Positions 1 through 10,498 of a DNA stretch of 64,000 nt are shown piece by piece. The notes under the pieces were generated by a model. That model was not told the DNA's origin and made no database searches. It was given only the letters and a program-made list of their open reading frames with translations. The DNA lies in contig NW_015971559.1 in assembly GCF_000182565.1 (NCBI RefSeq), forward strand, positions 214,331-278,330. Direction: 5' to 3'. The translations under genes were made by a program, and so were the position numbers. Within the stretch, counting starts at the first letter, position 1. Each line of letters begins with the position of its first letter. This DNA is from Spizellomyces punctatus DAOM BR117. Lineage: Eukaryota > Chytridiomycota > Chytridiomycetes > Spizellomycetales > Spizellomycetaceae.

Positions 1-304
1 TTACGTCGCGGACCAATCGATCCCAGTATTTCGCATCGGGAATCGGGCCGCTCAAACCGTAGACCAAGCCAAGTTCAGTACCATTGATATAGTAACCTTG
101 TCCAAATGGGGCACAGGCGCTCGTTTCATGGATGGCAATACATTCGTTGGACGAGTATTCCTATTAAGCAAGACCAGTCAACCACGGCGATTTGTCATCG
201 AATGCAATGCACTCGTTGCTTCATACCTTGGACTCTGCCCTAACTTGACTGACGGCAGAAAGGATAGATAAGGCAAACGCGAGGGTAGCAGACGTTCGGG
301 CCAT
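1..304 (-). CDS. N-terminal part of a secreted protein (partial, runs off left edge)
   Basis: The minus-strand ATG at 304 opens a classic signal peptide (MARTSATLAFALSILSAVS, likely cut after VRA) of about 24 residues. After Lys26 comes a donor GTATGA at 226 and an acceptor TAG ending at 161, giving a 66-bp intron. Exon 2 (160..1) stays open to the window edge. The mature start reads EYSSNECIAIHETSACAPFG, then QGYYINGTELG, with two cysteines and an N-glycosylation site (NGT). The Cys-spaced SACAPFG stretch recalls fungal cell-wall/FZ-like secreted proteins, but that is only a resemblance. Neither exon is long enough to stand out as an open frame on its own, so the call rests on the signal peptide and the splice sites. 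The C-terminus is unseen and the function unknown. Confidence 0.6.
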
Positions 305-1311
305 GTTTGACAATGCAGACGGGGTTCAAGCTTTTTCTTGTCCACAGGGGCAAACTATAGATAAAGTATTCCTAAATAGCTACGATCGCGTGTAGGCTAA
401 AACGGCTACTTGGGCAAACAAGCGTCTAATGCCCGGATAGTAAAAAACGGAATCGGTTTCGGTGTTTTCGACAACTCTAGGGTTTACGCCCGCGATGACC
501 GCCTCCAACGCAAATGTAAAGAGATCAAAAGGGCGGCAAAGGACAAAGGAGATGAGCGGCGGAGAGCCGTGGTTGACAAGGGTATTTTCTATACGTTTTT
601 TTCGTCGGTTGTTTTTTCCTTCCCAATCCTTCAGCCTTGAACGGCGACGAACAAAAACCAAAAGCACTGCCAACCCTCCAAATCTCAACTTTGAAAACTA
701 AAAGGAGGCTGAGTCCAAAAGTCGCCTTGCGGTGGGCTGAGTCACAACACGTGATATATATCTACAATATTCCCTTTAAAGGCAGGTAATGTAACTGTTT
801 ATGGCTATATGACAGAGCTGAGCCTCAAGTGTGAAATGTTCATAGCCTCTCCTTCTGCGCTTTTTTCCTTGTTTTAAGCACAGCGGACGGTTTCGGACAT
901 TTTTCAAGGACGGAGGGGTGGGGGACTGGTGAATGACACGGCTTTTTATTTTCATCAATGGTTGATGGTATGTGTTGGAACGGCAGGTGTTTTAGGTAAA
1001 AGGTTATGGCGGCGGTGCAGGGACATGAGGTCCAGGTTCAAGGTGTGATCAAGGTTGTCGGGTATGTTTGGAACATATCAAGAACGCATGATACCCATGT
1101 GCTATGCCTGGATCTACGCACAGGGATACGGCATTTCAGGGATCATAGCCATGTATATACAAAACGAATAATATCATAATGAAGGTAACACTCGGAACGA
1201 GACAACATCTACCTCGATGAATAGTCCCTTGAACCAGAGCGCAAAAGAATATAATCAGAATCGCCAATGCCATCAATGTAAACGCATCGCTTTCGAGGAA
1301 CCATCCAGACT
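305..1311. other. Intergenic, no gene recognised
   Basis: This spacer lies upstream of the secreted-protein gene and downstream of the PH-domain gene. Short open frames occur on both strands around 380-700, but they have biased low-complexity composition and no recognisable motif. An AT-rich stretch with TGATATATAT lies near 750-770. I see no RNA gene or repeat. Confidence 0.5.
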
Positions 1312-2573
1312 CTAAACGGTTCCACTTCTGGTTCTCCTTGCTTCATCAATCTTCATGGCAGGCGGCATCCCCTCACTCACTCGCTCATGCCTAACGTTGT
1401 TGGCCACTTCAAGCTGCTCTACTTCGTCGGGTGATAGGGTTGTATTGACCGACCATCTCCTGCCTCGCATGTCGGACACGGCAGGGATGATGGGAAAGAC
1501 TTGAGAGGGTTCGCGTTGGGTACAGGATGAGGTATCGAAAACTGTTATACGAGGTATCGTTCCGCGTTGGGCTGTAGTAGAAAGACATGAAATGCTAGTG
1601 AATTGAGAAGGATTCACTTGGATTCGCTTTTGATTTTAATGTACGAGGTGGATGGATGGGTCACAACGTACCTAGCATGCGTTCTCTCCAACTCATTGCT
1701 CGTAAAATCTCACCCATCCACTCTACCTTTGCACCATCACTTCCCGTCACAAACAGAAAGCACCGTCCTTCATTATCAATATCTGGAAGCTTGTAGAGTC
1801 CAAATACCATCGTCATGAACTTGCCCAGTTTGGGTGGACAAGGGTCGAGGGTACAGTCCTCTAAATGGAAAATCTCACTGGCATACAATGCATGGGGTTT
1901 CTTTAGAATATACAGTGTATCATTGTTGATGACCACCCAGCGACGTTTCGATTTGCCGATAGCCCCGTTGAATTTAGAATGAAAGTGGCGTTCGTGGACA
2001 GTAAGGTAACCAGAATAGGAGGTTTTACCCATGAAGAGGTTGTGGGGGATAGGATAGCGCACCTTTCGCTTGAGCTATTGGCGTCCCATCGGAAACCCAA
2101 GCACTTTTATGAGTCTGACTTGCATGAGCAACGTTTTGGCTTTTTTTCAAACTTACCCCCACCCATTTCTTTTTTGGTTCATCCATCATGATATTATCAG
2201 TATCCACCTCAAAACCGCACGACTGAACCGTTTTTCGCATTAACCGCCCCGGCGCGCTCCCGCATCGTCCCGTTGGTGACCCCGACTCGCTCCATGCCAA
2301 ACATCTTGCAGGGCGCTCCTGACTTGCGTTTGATACAGTCGTCGCGGGAGACTGCGAAGATATCGTTGTCGAGGAGTTTACTATGGACGAGTCGCGGCTT
2401 AATGACAGTCTATTGGGGCCTGCAGCTTGGTTTTCTTTCCAACGTGGATGCAAAGGATTGCGGGGTGAAATGGGTTTGCCTCCCGACGCGAGCGGTGACG
2501 TGTAGGAGCTTGGAGATACCTTGGCAGGAAGGGCGGGAAGACCATCCGCCCCGACCTCTGTCAGTGACTTCAT
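1312..2573 (-). CDS. PH-domain protein with disordered N-terminus
   Basis: Three exons: 2573..2157, 2074..1672 and 1616..1312, joined in frame into about 375 aa. The donors are GTAAGT and GTACGT; the acceptors are AATAG and CCAAG. Residues 1-139 are Ser/Pro-rich and probably unstructured (SPSSYTSPLASGGKP). Exon 2 encodes a pleckstrin-homology fold: KTSYSGYLTVHERH, then KRRWVVINNDTLYILKKPHA, and near the C-terminal helix EWMGEILRAMSWRERM. The Trp in the last helix is the PH hallmark. The tail (exon 3) is charged and featureless. PH domains bind phosphoinositides or protein partners at membranes; the ligand cannot be told from sequence. The start is the first Met after an in-frame stop. It diverges from the SETD9-like gene with 225 bp between starts, so the two may share a promoter. 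Confidence 0.75.
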
Positions 2574-2798
2574 AGAGCTTTGAAATGCGTCGCTACTGTT
2601 TTCACGTCACCCCACAGAAACAGCCTTTTGGAAACCGAAACCAGGTCCTCCAGAGCACCCACAAATCGTGCTTGTCCCAAGCATCCGAACCCCACAAGAA
2701 CAATGTTGGTTGTGAAAAGCTGCGCAACGAGAGCAATAAACAATATGACACGACTAACTTGGGATCGATGAGTTCACAACCCTTCCAATACCCGCAGA

Positions 2799-3955
2799 AT
2801 GCCTCCAGGCTTCGGAGTCGAATACGTAAGCATGGATCGAACCAGTCACACTCATGGAGCGAGTGGACTGGCTTTTGTTGGGCCCCATTCGTCTCCTTCC
2901 TTTGGTTTGCCCTTCATGCATCGTGGCTTCCAGAAGGGCTTCAGAGCATATATTAGGAGACTTGTTCTGTTCGGATACCATCCTTCCAAAAACCTCACAA
3001 AAACAGACCGAAATGCGTCGGCCAAAGTCAATTCGCTCGACCACATAAACGCTCTACGGTCACTATTGACGATCCTGGCAAAGTCTGATGAGGATTTGGG
3101 GTGCATTGACCTAAAGTATGAGAAAGTACCTGTTAAAAGACGCCAAAAGGATCTACTAGATCGCGTGGGGTTTTACGTGGAGCAGGTCACATCGTGCATA
3201 CCAAACGCCGGTATGCGTCCTTCAAAAATTGTACAAAGAACGAACCCCTCCAACCTACTTGTACCTTTGATGCATTCCTCCTCATACTGCAGGCCTTGGA
3301 GTCCGTCTACATGGAAAAGCTCCAAAAGGGGCCATTGTGGCTGTATATCCGGGGACAGTGTACGCACCAGGTGACCCAGCGTTCTTCCAATCTCTGGGCA
3401 ACAGCTATATTCTGCGATGCTACGACGGATTGCTTGTTGATGGTAAGCGTAACGGACTGTCTGGAAGAATTTTCCGGTCCCTCTATCGGCGACATCATCC
3501 CGATCCGCATCTTGATCTCATTGCAGATCAGACATGGATGGAAGGCGGGAATGTGGCGTATGTAGTGTTTTTTTTTTCGTTGAGTTCTTTGAAAAGTACC
3601 CTCATTGAAGGGGAAATGTTGTTTTCATCCAAACTAGGAATCCATATGCGATTGGCCAAATCATCAATAACGCCACCTCCCAGCATCCCGCCAACGGTCA
3701 GCACCATTCCAGTGTATCATCTCTTGGAACAATCACCCAGCTCACGCATTCCCCTTCCCTTTTGCAGTCCATTATCAGGAGCTCAACATTCCACCAAACT
3801 TCCCCCTCCATCTTCGAAAATATATTTCCAACATCCACTATGCGGCAGCTTGGCGACCGTGGGATGATGATGTAACGCGAGTTGTGCTGCTCATTGCGAA
3901 TAGGGACATTGAGGACGACGAGTTGTTTTCGACGTACCATGAAACGGTTGGGTAG
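2799..3955 (+). CDS. SETD9: SETD9-like SET-domain protein
   Basis: Four exons: 2799..3210, 3293..3557, 3638..3696 and 3768..3955, all with GT..AG introns and in frame (about 307 aa). Exon 1 carries RVGFYVEQVTSC, and exon 2 reads KGAIVAVYPGTVYAPGDPAF, then FFQSLGNSYILRCYDGLLVD. Exon 3 carries NPYAIGQIINNATSQHPAN; exon 4 ends with VVLLIANRDIEDDELFSTYH. This ordered set (YPGTVY, FFQS.GN, DG..VDG, GQ.INN, then DELFS.Y) matches the SETD9 (C5orf35) family of atypical SET proteins, including the NN motif and the C-terminal Tyr expected of a SET fold. The substrate is unknown even in animals. The start is uncertain: Met at 2832 or 2916 are in-frame alternatives, and a GTAAGC at 2826 could be a donor of a further intron. 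Confidence 0.8.
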
Positions 3956-4301
3956 TGAGCTTTAGAGTAGATTGAAGTTGTTTGGCTGAACCTGAAATGA
4001 TGTGTCTTGGCACTGTGATCCTGGCGTCACTACGTTTATCCGACCCCGTGTGCCGGAAACCAGCAAGTCAAGAACACTCGGAGGAATGTTTTTGAGTAAA
4101 AACAAAGGCAGAGTTGACGACACATGATGTGGTTTGATTTGCGCCGCCTTTGTCGCAAGAATCCATAGAAGTCATAACGCTGGACGGTTCTTGATAGAAT
4201 GTACAATATACCAAATTCCTGGGAGCAGACACCGGCATAAGCGACATTATAAAAAAAAACTTACCAGTGTCTTGTGGTATCATTTGTTTTTTGCCCACAT
4301 T

Positions 4302-4571
4302 GCCGTACTATTCATCGTGCAGACGCTGGGGATCAGGAGGTTTGTCGCAGTTGGGAACCGCTATCCCCATCAAGGACAAGCACAACCGCTGAAGACGCAT
4401 GGGACCATTCTGCCACTCATCCATCGTTGCCCATGCTAGCTCGCCGTACTATTCCATCGTCCAGACGGTGGGGATCGAAAGTTTTTTGCAGTTGGGAACC
4501 GCTGTCCCCGTTTTCATGGACCAATACGACCGCTGAACACGTATAGAACAAATTCTGCCACTCAATCCATC
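4302..4571. repeat. Imperfect tandem duplication, period 141 bp
   Basis: Copy 1 (4302-4425) and copy 2 (4443-4571) both begin GCCGTACTATTC, share CGCAGTTGGGAACCGCT or a close variant, share ACCGCTGAA, and end TTCTGCCACTC..ATCCATC. The offset is 141 bp. Copies differ by scattered substitutions and small indels. In one frame copy 2 reads LAVLF..., FFAVGNRCPRFHG, which faintly resembles the first half of a Rieske cluster motif (C-P-x-x-H). Copy 1 has the equivalent FVAVGNRYPHQGQ but a 1-bp change shifts its frame upstream. This looks like a decayed duplicated exon or non-coding duplication. No intact gene is visible between 3956 and 4687. Confidence 0.6.
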
Positions 4572-4687
4572 TGTCAAAGAATGCCCCGCACTCTTTCATT
4601 GTATTCAGCCTCGCTAAACAATGTAACTGTACCGGCACGCCGCTTATTTTTCGGTGTTGTTTGCAGACGGAAGACAAGAATTTGGTC

Positions 4688-4932
4688 ATGTTTGAGTGGG
4701 GTTTGCTTGGCACTGAGCACAGGTTCGACGTAGTCGGAAGTCATACCGTCCTACGCTTATCGACAACACGGTAAAAGAAGTGATACCTGGTCCCGCGATA
4801 TTGATGTGTCTGTCTTTGCATGACCTTGAATGCCGTACCAGTGTCTCCACCGTGGAATTAGCTGGCTGTTTTTGTGACTTGGACAATGAACTATATCACC
4901 GTACCTCAGACGAGAAAAGTTATCGAGGGTAG
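4688..4932 (+). CDS. Possible small two-exon gene or gene fragment, unknown
   Basis: From ATG 4688 the frame runs to a donor (CG|GTAAAA) after 4770 and resumes after CCAG at 4842, closing at TAG 4930-4932. The spliced product is 57 aa: MFEWGLLGTEHRFDVVGSH, TVLRLSTTR, then STVELAGCFCDLDNELYH. The alternating hydrophobic pattern and clean splice frame look like real coding sequence. The frame also continues upstream of 4688 through an acceptor (TTTGCAG at about 4660), so this may be only the 3' end of a larger, decayed gene involving the tandem duplication just upstream. No family recognised. Confidence 0.3.
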
Positions 4933-5332
4933 ATGTTTTTGTCCCATTTTATTTGAATGGAAAACTGCATGAAAGGGGCGTCGTTAGAATAGAGTGCAGG
5001 ATAAATAAATGGCGGGAGATCGAGATCCGCAGATGCCAATGTGATGTGGATATCCCATGGACTTGTTTTGCCACTAACTTTGAGATCGGTTTTTTTTTTT
5101 TATTTCAGAATCATGATTCTGCGCACACTGACTGTGTCCAACAGCAAGATGATTGAGAATAGGAAAAATGCAAGATGGACAAAGACATGTTTACAGGTTT
5201 TAATTTCTATGACAGGAATTTGATATATACAAGAAGCCAGCCATCAAGGTTGGCATCCAACATTTGGCCGATAAACACACCACACCCAGCCCCTCTAAAA
5301 AAATGCCCGTTCAAAGATGTTTTTTCAAACAC
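4933..5332. other. Intergenic, nothing recognised
   Basis: AT-rich spacer with a poly-T run near 5089-5101 and no convincing open frame or RNA structure. It is the 3' flank of the small gene at 5333-5599. Confidence 0.5.
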
Positions 5333-5599
5333 CTATACGGGTCTCTTTGCAAACTCTTTGGCAAGAGCTGCTGCTTTCTCCGCGGTCTCTCCCTCTGTCT
5401 GCAAACAACTAAAATAGTCCACTGAATCCACGACGGTATTCGGAGGAAGGAATGGCCACCAGACGGGGGAAGGTGGCGACGACTTTGTCTGTGCAATACT
5501 GTTTGTACGAGTCCGAGAAGGAACGATGATGGGTGTAATGGTTGGATACACAACCGACTTTGAGCGGGCGTTTGTCTTTCTTGGGCAGGTGTCGCTCAT
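5333..5599 (-). CDS. Small protein of unknown function (88 aa)
   Basis: A single open frame. I start it at the Met at 5599 (MSDTCPRKTNARSK) rather than the first in-frame Met at 5755, because a TATATAAA box lies only about 10 bp above 5755. Transcription should therefore begin below that codon. The product is basic and Pro/Thr-rich at the N-terminus (PTITPIIVPSRTRTNS). It then has SPVWWPFLPPNTVVDSVDYF, one further cysteine, and a helical tail ending AEKAAALAKEFAKRPV. No domain recognised. A small mitochondrial or membrane-associated protein is conceivable but unsupported. Confidence 0.45.
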   Translation of the reverse strand: MSDTCPRKTNARSKSVVYPTITPIIVPSRTRTNSIAQTKSSPPSPVWWPFLPPNTVVDSVDYFSCLQTEGETAEKAAALAKEFAKRPV

Positions 5600-5763
5600 G
5601 GTCGGTGTTTTGGGTCGGAGTTTAGGTAAGCAAGTGGAGGGTGGACGGCGACGGAAAAGACAAAATGGTGGCTTGTTGGCGAGCGGGTTGGTTGGAGAAA
5701 GCGAAAATTCTGGGGTGAGTTGGTGGGTGTGCAGGACAGGGGATGGAGCAGACATTGCTGTCC

Positions 5764-5771
5764 TTTATATA
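5764..5771 (-). promoter_or_regulatory. TATA box for the 5333-5599 gene
   Basis: On the minus strand the sequence is TATATAAAGG, about 165 bp above the chosen start at 5599. Its closeness to the upstream Met at 5755 argues against that codon as the initiator. Confidence 0.5.
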
Positions 5772-6701
5772 ACGCTCCTCTCGTAATCCGTCAACTCAAC
5801 CCTAGTGAAGCTTTTAATTCAAAGAGTCATCAGACCCGCAAACAACTCGAGTCCTTTTAGCTAAAACAGGCAACAAAAAAAAAACCCAAAAGTATGTTGT
5901 GTGTGTGTGTGTGTTGTGTGTACATGTTTTCGTTGTAACAGTGATCAACAGAAAAACAACAAAGTAATGTTGATTGTCGAGGTCCCTGGAGCTTTGCCCT
6001 TGATCCTTTTGCGACTCGTCCCCGCCTTCATTTAATGTCGATCCATTGGTCTGTTTTCTTATTATTGTTTGCGGATGAACTTGTCTGCGACATTGGTGCG
6101 CCGGCCGTGCAAGCATACAAGGACAGTTTATATTCGATATTTCTTTTTCCGCCTCTTAGCCTTTTTGGAGTTTCTCATTTTCAAGTCTCGACGGACGGGA
6201 CGGTAAGGTGGATTGGAAGGCGCTTTATTGCCATGAATCAAGCGGTGACATTCCTCTCCGCGGTGGTATTGTCTTTTATCGATTCCTGTCAAACTTTTGA
6301 ATACGCACTATCGTCCTACTGTATTGAGAGCATTCACTTGATTCACAAGAGTGTCCTCTATGGAGAAAATCGTTTGGCAACCAATCGTCAAACTGTTTGA
6401 ATGTGTGTACTGTTGAATTAGTTTGTACAGTGCGAGGCGTTTCGGAGCATCATGTTATCAGTTGTGTTTTTCCCCCTATGACGAAATTGCCCCAGCTGTC
6501 CAACTCCAGCATGATGAATACCATCATCCACTGTAGATGATTTTAAACGTTTAAAAACAAAAGGATAGATCCCAATCACGTTATTTACAATGTCCGACTT
6601 TGGCACTTGCGAGAACCGTACGTAATCAACATATGCCCTTCATTGCAGCAACTTTGGGATTTCTACTTTTTTTTTTTTCTGTTGAGCGGCCTTGTCCAGG
6701 G
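5772..6701. other. Intergenic with a TG microsatellite
   Basis: Divergent spacer between the small minus-strand gene and the acylated-protein gene. It contains an interrupted (TG)n tract at about 5897-5920. Open frames near 6035-6400 have no motif or splice support. Confidence 0.5.
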
Positions 6702-7197
6702 ATGGGTTGTGGGGTGTCAAAACAAAATGCGACGAGTTCACCTGCTGATCGGAAAGGCAAGGTAAAAAAAACGAAACTGGACTGGGATGAGCATAGACAA
6801 GAATAGGCTCCACGATGCCGTTCCTTTTGGGTCAATTTGCTGAGCACACAAGTCTAACCTACAATTCTCCATTGTTCAGCCGAACACCGGACAAATCGCA
6901 TCCCCATCAAGCGACGTACGGCCCCTGCTATCCTCCATACCCGTTCCCTCCATCATTGCTCTAAACGAAGAAGGCCAGGCCCTTTCAAGCTCTGATCTTG
7001 TCTACCAAGGCGGTGATGAAGGCTCGAAATATACCCCAGGTGTAGAAGCCTCTTCTGACGTTCAATGGGTCATGCTTCCACCCGGCCAGTTACCGGAAGG
7101 CGTCAAGGAGGAAGATGTGAAAAAGAGATTTTGCAGTCAACCGGTTGATCCCGTGGGGGAACGAGAGCATGCAACTAGACCTGTGCTGAGGACGTGA
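6702..7197 (+). CDS. Small protein with N-terminal myristoylation/palmitoylation motif
   Basis: Exon 1 is 6702..6761 (20 codons). A 118-bp intron (GTAAAA..TTCAG) follows, then exon 2 at 6880..7197, giving 125 aa. The protein begins MGCGVSKQ: Gly2 with Cys3 and Ser6 is a textbook dual acylation signal (N-myristoyl-Gly plus palmitoyl-Cys), as in many membrane-tethered signalling adaptors. The rest is acidic and Pro/Ser-rich: LLSSIPVPSIIALNEEGQAL, then DVQWVMLPPGQLPEGVKEED. No enzymatic domain is evident. Because exon 2 has no early Met, this gene is easily missed. Known: Met-Gly-Cys starts target proteins to the inner face of membranes. Inferred: this is a membrane-anchored regulatory protein. 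Confidence 0.6.
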
Positions 7198-8021
7198 GAG
7201 ACCTGTGTACATTAGAAGCTGCTATACTTGTAGTTGACCAAGGCGGGCATGGTACCGTCCATCGGCGATGTGTGGCCCACATATTAATTCGAGCATCTTA
7301 TGCCAGCGCCGAGGATGTTTCGACCCAGGAGGCACAAACAGGCACGCCGACCACGCTCAAATCACCTATACGAGGATTCTACTGGGCGAGAGATAATAGT
7401 GCATATGGTTTTGCCATCATTGAGGGCATTACCCGTGATTGTAAAAAACACTCTTTTGTATCGGCTGCTTCGCGCGCTCTTTTGGCTTTTTCTTTCCGGG
7501 AATCCTCACCCACTCTAGACTGTCACTAAACATTCCAACAAAGAGGATGCTACACCTACGATCTGCAACGATAGGGTTTGCGTATGGAATTAGATTACGC
7601 TGCAGCAAAGTGTTCCATCATTGGGATGCTTTCCTTGTTAACAAACTTCCATTTTGCACCGGATCCCTTCAGTTAGCAAAGCTCAAGACAATGCTCTCCA
7701 ACGGGCTGCGCCTCTTCGCCCTCCTCGTTTACCACCCAAACCACGATCGCGCGGCCACCCACACCATCAGACAGAAAGCTTAAATTAACGAGAATTATTT
7801 TAAACTTTTTGTTAAAATTACTTGGCCCAAAAGCAACAAAGCGGATGCGGATGTGCGATTTTCTTTTGTCAGAGTATCGGAGTCCCGGAGGTCGGACGTT
7901 GGGCGCTGCCAGAGGGGACGCGTCCAGCCGCCTGTGACACCCATCTGTTATAAAGTACGTCTGGTAGAGCATTCGGCCTCGATCCCCATACAGTACTTTG
8001 CATTTTCCACCGTACAGAATT
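7198..8021. other. Intergenic, nothing recognised
   Basis: This spacer precedes the VAT1-like gene. Overlapping short frames at 7194-7530 and 7547-7783 show no motif. The 3' end of the acylated-protein gene lies at the left border. Confidence 0.45.
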
Positions 8022-9349
8022 ATGGCAGCAATCACACGCCGGGTCTGGTTTGTCCCAAATGCCGGTGCACTCTCCAACCTCGTCATAAAGGAGGAACAGC
8101 TACCACCCCCCGCCGCAGACGAAGTCCGGGTCAAGGTTCACTCCATTGGACTAAACTTTGCAGATGTCTTCTCAGTCCTTGGGTTATATGAAGCGGCGCC
8201 GAAAACCAATCTTGTCCCGGGGCTTGAGTTTGCTGGTGTTGTGGAAACGCCTGGAGGGGGTATGTTTTCATGCCATGTCTCACCAGTTGGTTGAAACTAA
8301 TGGCGGTTGCGATATTATAGGATTCAAAGTAGGCGACCGCGTGCTTGGAACTGTGCGATTCGGTAAGTCCTTTCATACTTGACATGACCTTCCTGTAACG
8401 CATGCGTATTCTGAATTCTATTCTACAGGAGCGTATGCAAGCCATCTGAACGTGAACCCACTGTATCTCCGGCATAGCCCCAATGGCTGGTCCTTTGAGG
8501 AAGCGGCTTCCTTCCTCATCCAATCCCTCACAGCAATCTACGCCATCCGTGAGCTCGCCGCCCTTAAACCTGGATCTACAGTTCTTGTACAAAGCGCGGC
8601 CGGAGGTGTCGGCTTACAGGCGCTGAGGATCTTGGAGGCGATGCCCAATGTATCCGTATTGGGTGTGGTCGGAAGCCCAAGTAAACTCAAATTTCTGAAT
8701 GACACCTTCCCTCCGGCAAAAAACAATGAGGATCCAAACGCCAAAAGAAAGAATTGGCGATTCATCTCTCGTGCTGAGACAGGATCCGAGTTTGCAGCCC
8801 AAATGTCGGATTACATCTCGTCTCACCCAACCCTTACCGGATTTGATCTCATTCTCGACTCTGTAGCCGGCCCTTACTTCCATCCAATGTACGCTGCCAT
8901 GAATCCTGCTGGTCGCCATGTTATTTTTGGCGCTGCATCTTTGGCTCCTGCAACTCTGGATCTTACCCCTCGCCTTTCTTTCCTCTCACCTGTCAACCTA
9001 TTCCGTGCCATTAAGCTGGGTTACAAATACTCTATGCGTCCCCGCGTCGACCCGATGAAACTCATGGGAGACAACAAAGCTGTCATGGGATTCAATCTGA
9101 TCTGGTTGTATGATAAAGCAGAGCTATTAAGCGGACTGTACGGAGAGTTGGAAAGGTTGAACTTGAAACCCCCACACGTTGGACACCGATTTGATTTTGA
9201 GGAGATGCCAGGTAAGAATTTCTATTTGCTGTTAAATGCAATGCATCCCGACACTAAGTCCATTCTTTTTGCGTAAAGCGGCCCTTGCCCTCTTCCAAAG
9301 CGGTTCAACAGTAGGCAAAGTTGTCATTAACGTTAAACACGACAATTGA
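8022..9349 (+). CDS. VAT1-like zinc-independent medium-chain reductase (quinone oxidoreductase family)
   Basis: Four exons: 8022..8259, 8321..8362, 8429..9211 and 9279..9349, giving 377 aa. The N-terminal GroES-like fold has VKVHSIGLNFADVFSVLGLY and LVPGLEFAGVVE. The nucleotide-binding Rossmann motif is VLVQSAAGGVGLQALRI, followed by GFDLILDSVAG. It ends with the family's C-terminal EEMPAALALFQSGSTVGKVV, made only after splicing the last intron (GTAAGA..GTAAAG). Zinc-ligand cysteines of alcohol dehydrogenases are absent, as in zeta-crystallin/quinone reductases. The spacing is closest to synaptic-vesicle VAT1 homologues, which are NADPH-dependent reductases associated with membranes. The start at 8022 is the first ATG in frame. 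The second exon is only 42 bp. Confidence 0.9.
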
Positions 9350-9625
9350 ATTTAGCCTAGTATAGCACGTTGATAGTCGACTAGTCGCCACGCTAGCCAG
9401 AGTTTCTTTCCTTCCCTTCTTCGATCATTTCTCCGTTTTTGCAGGAAACTTCGTCTAGCAACGCTCTTTAGTGAGCCTCATTTAGTTACATAATATACAT
9501 ATATTTTAGCTAGGAAGCCAATGTTGGTCTTACTTGTTGGCACTTTTGCACTTGATCTGTAGATGGAAGCAGGGATCATTGTGAAACGGCTTTTCTGATT
9601 GCCATAGCCGACACAACGAACGCTC

Positions 9626-10498
9626 CTAACTCAAATCGTTTTCAGGCTGGTGAAGAATTGCATCCTCCGTGAACAGAGACTTTGACGCTGTTATTTCGTC
9701 TAGCACCCTCTTCAATTCTTTAAACAGCAGCAGCTTATCCTCTTTGCTATAAGCACTAACTCTTCCTGACGTTGACGGCACCACAAACAAGGCGGTAGCT
9801 CCCACTTTTTCAGCCTGCAGTCCAAGTTCAAATTTCTTTTTCCCAGAAAATGCCTCATAAACCCCTTTCCCAACAAAACAGCACACTTTTGGGCGAAAAG
9901 TCGTGATCTTTGCATAAAGTGGATCAGCTCCTGCAGACATTTCCTTCATAGAAAGATCACTGGAGCCTCGAGTAGGGCGGGACACGATATTCGTGAACCC
10001 AATAGAAAAGTCTGCAGGGCACCGGGCGTCGTCTTTGTAGGTGACGACTGTTGACCCAACAAGTCCAGATTCCGATAGACATGTCCAAAAATGGTTGTTA
10101 CTTCCTGCATAGTGGTGGCCTCTTGTAGATGATTGTATACCAGGGTTGAAACCGCAAAACACAACGTCGAGATCCTTTTCCAAGTAGTCGGGAACCTCTT
10201 TTAATGGTGTTATCGTTTGGGCAGCACGTATGCGCTTTGAAGAGGTATCGAGAACGGTTGCGGAGCGCTTGGTGCGTCGTTTGGTGGCATCCGACGTGAC
10301 CTTGTCAAGAATGCGTGCACTGCCAGAGGACGCTTTGTACTGTTCATCCACTTGCACATTTGCGCCCACTGGAAGTTTTAACCGACTTGCTCTTGCTGCT
10401 GGTCCCGTATAAGCAAAGCCCGCAATCAAGCCCTTAAATCCAGGCTCCGAATGTATGGTCTTGTTGTTGTTGTTGTCATCCTCTGTGTTCATGCTCAT
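9626..10498 (-). CDS. TDG: G/T(U)-mismatch DNA glycosylase, TDG/Mug family
   Basis: A single exon of 290 aa. An N-terminal disordered region with an Asn run (DDNNNNK) and basic residues (TKRRTKRSATV) precedes the catalytic domain from about residue 105. There, LDVVFCGFNPGIQSSTRGHH is the family's GxNPG active-site motif with the catalytic Asn. NNHFWTCLSESGL and FSIGFTNIVSRPTRGSSDLS follow. The downstream loop VVPSTSGRVSAYSKEDKLLL corresponds to the helix-insertion loop. The family removes T or U mispaired with G during base-excision repair in the nucleus. It resembles S. pombe Thp1 in size. Its tail-to-tail neighbour is the VAT1-like gene, 276 bp away. Confidence 0.92.
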   Translation of the reverse strand: MSMNTEDDNNNNKTIHSEPGFKGLIAGFAYTGPAARASRLKLPVGANVQVDEQYKASSGSARILDKVTSDATKRRTKRSATVLDTSSKRIRAAQTITPLKEVPDYLEKDLDVVFCGFNPGIQSSTRGHHYAGSNNHFWTCLSESGLVGSTVVTYKDDARCPADFSIGFTNIVSRPTRGSSDLSMKEMSAGADPLYAKITTFRPKVCCFVGKGVYEAFSGKKKFELGLQAEKVGATALFVVPSTSGRVSAYSKEDKLLLFKELKRVLDEITASKSLFTEDAILHQPENDLS

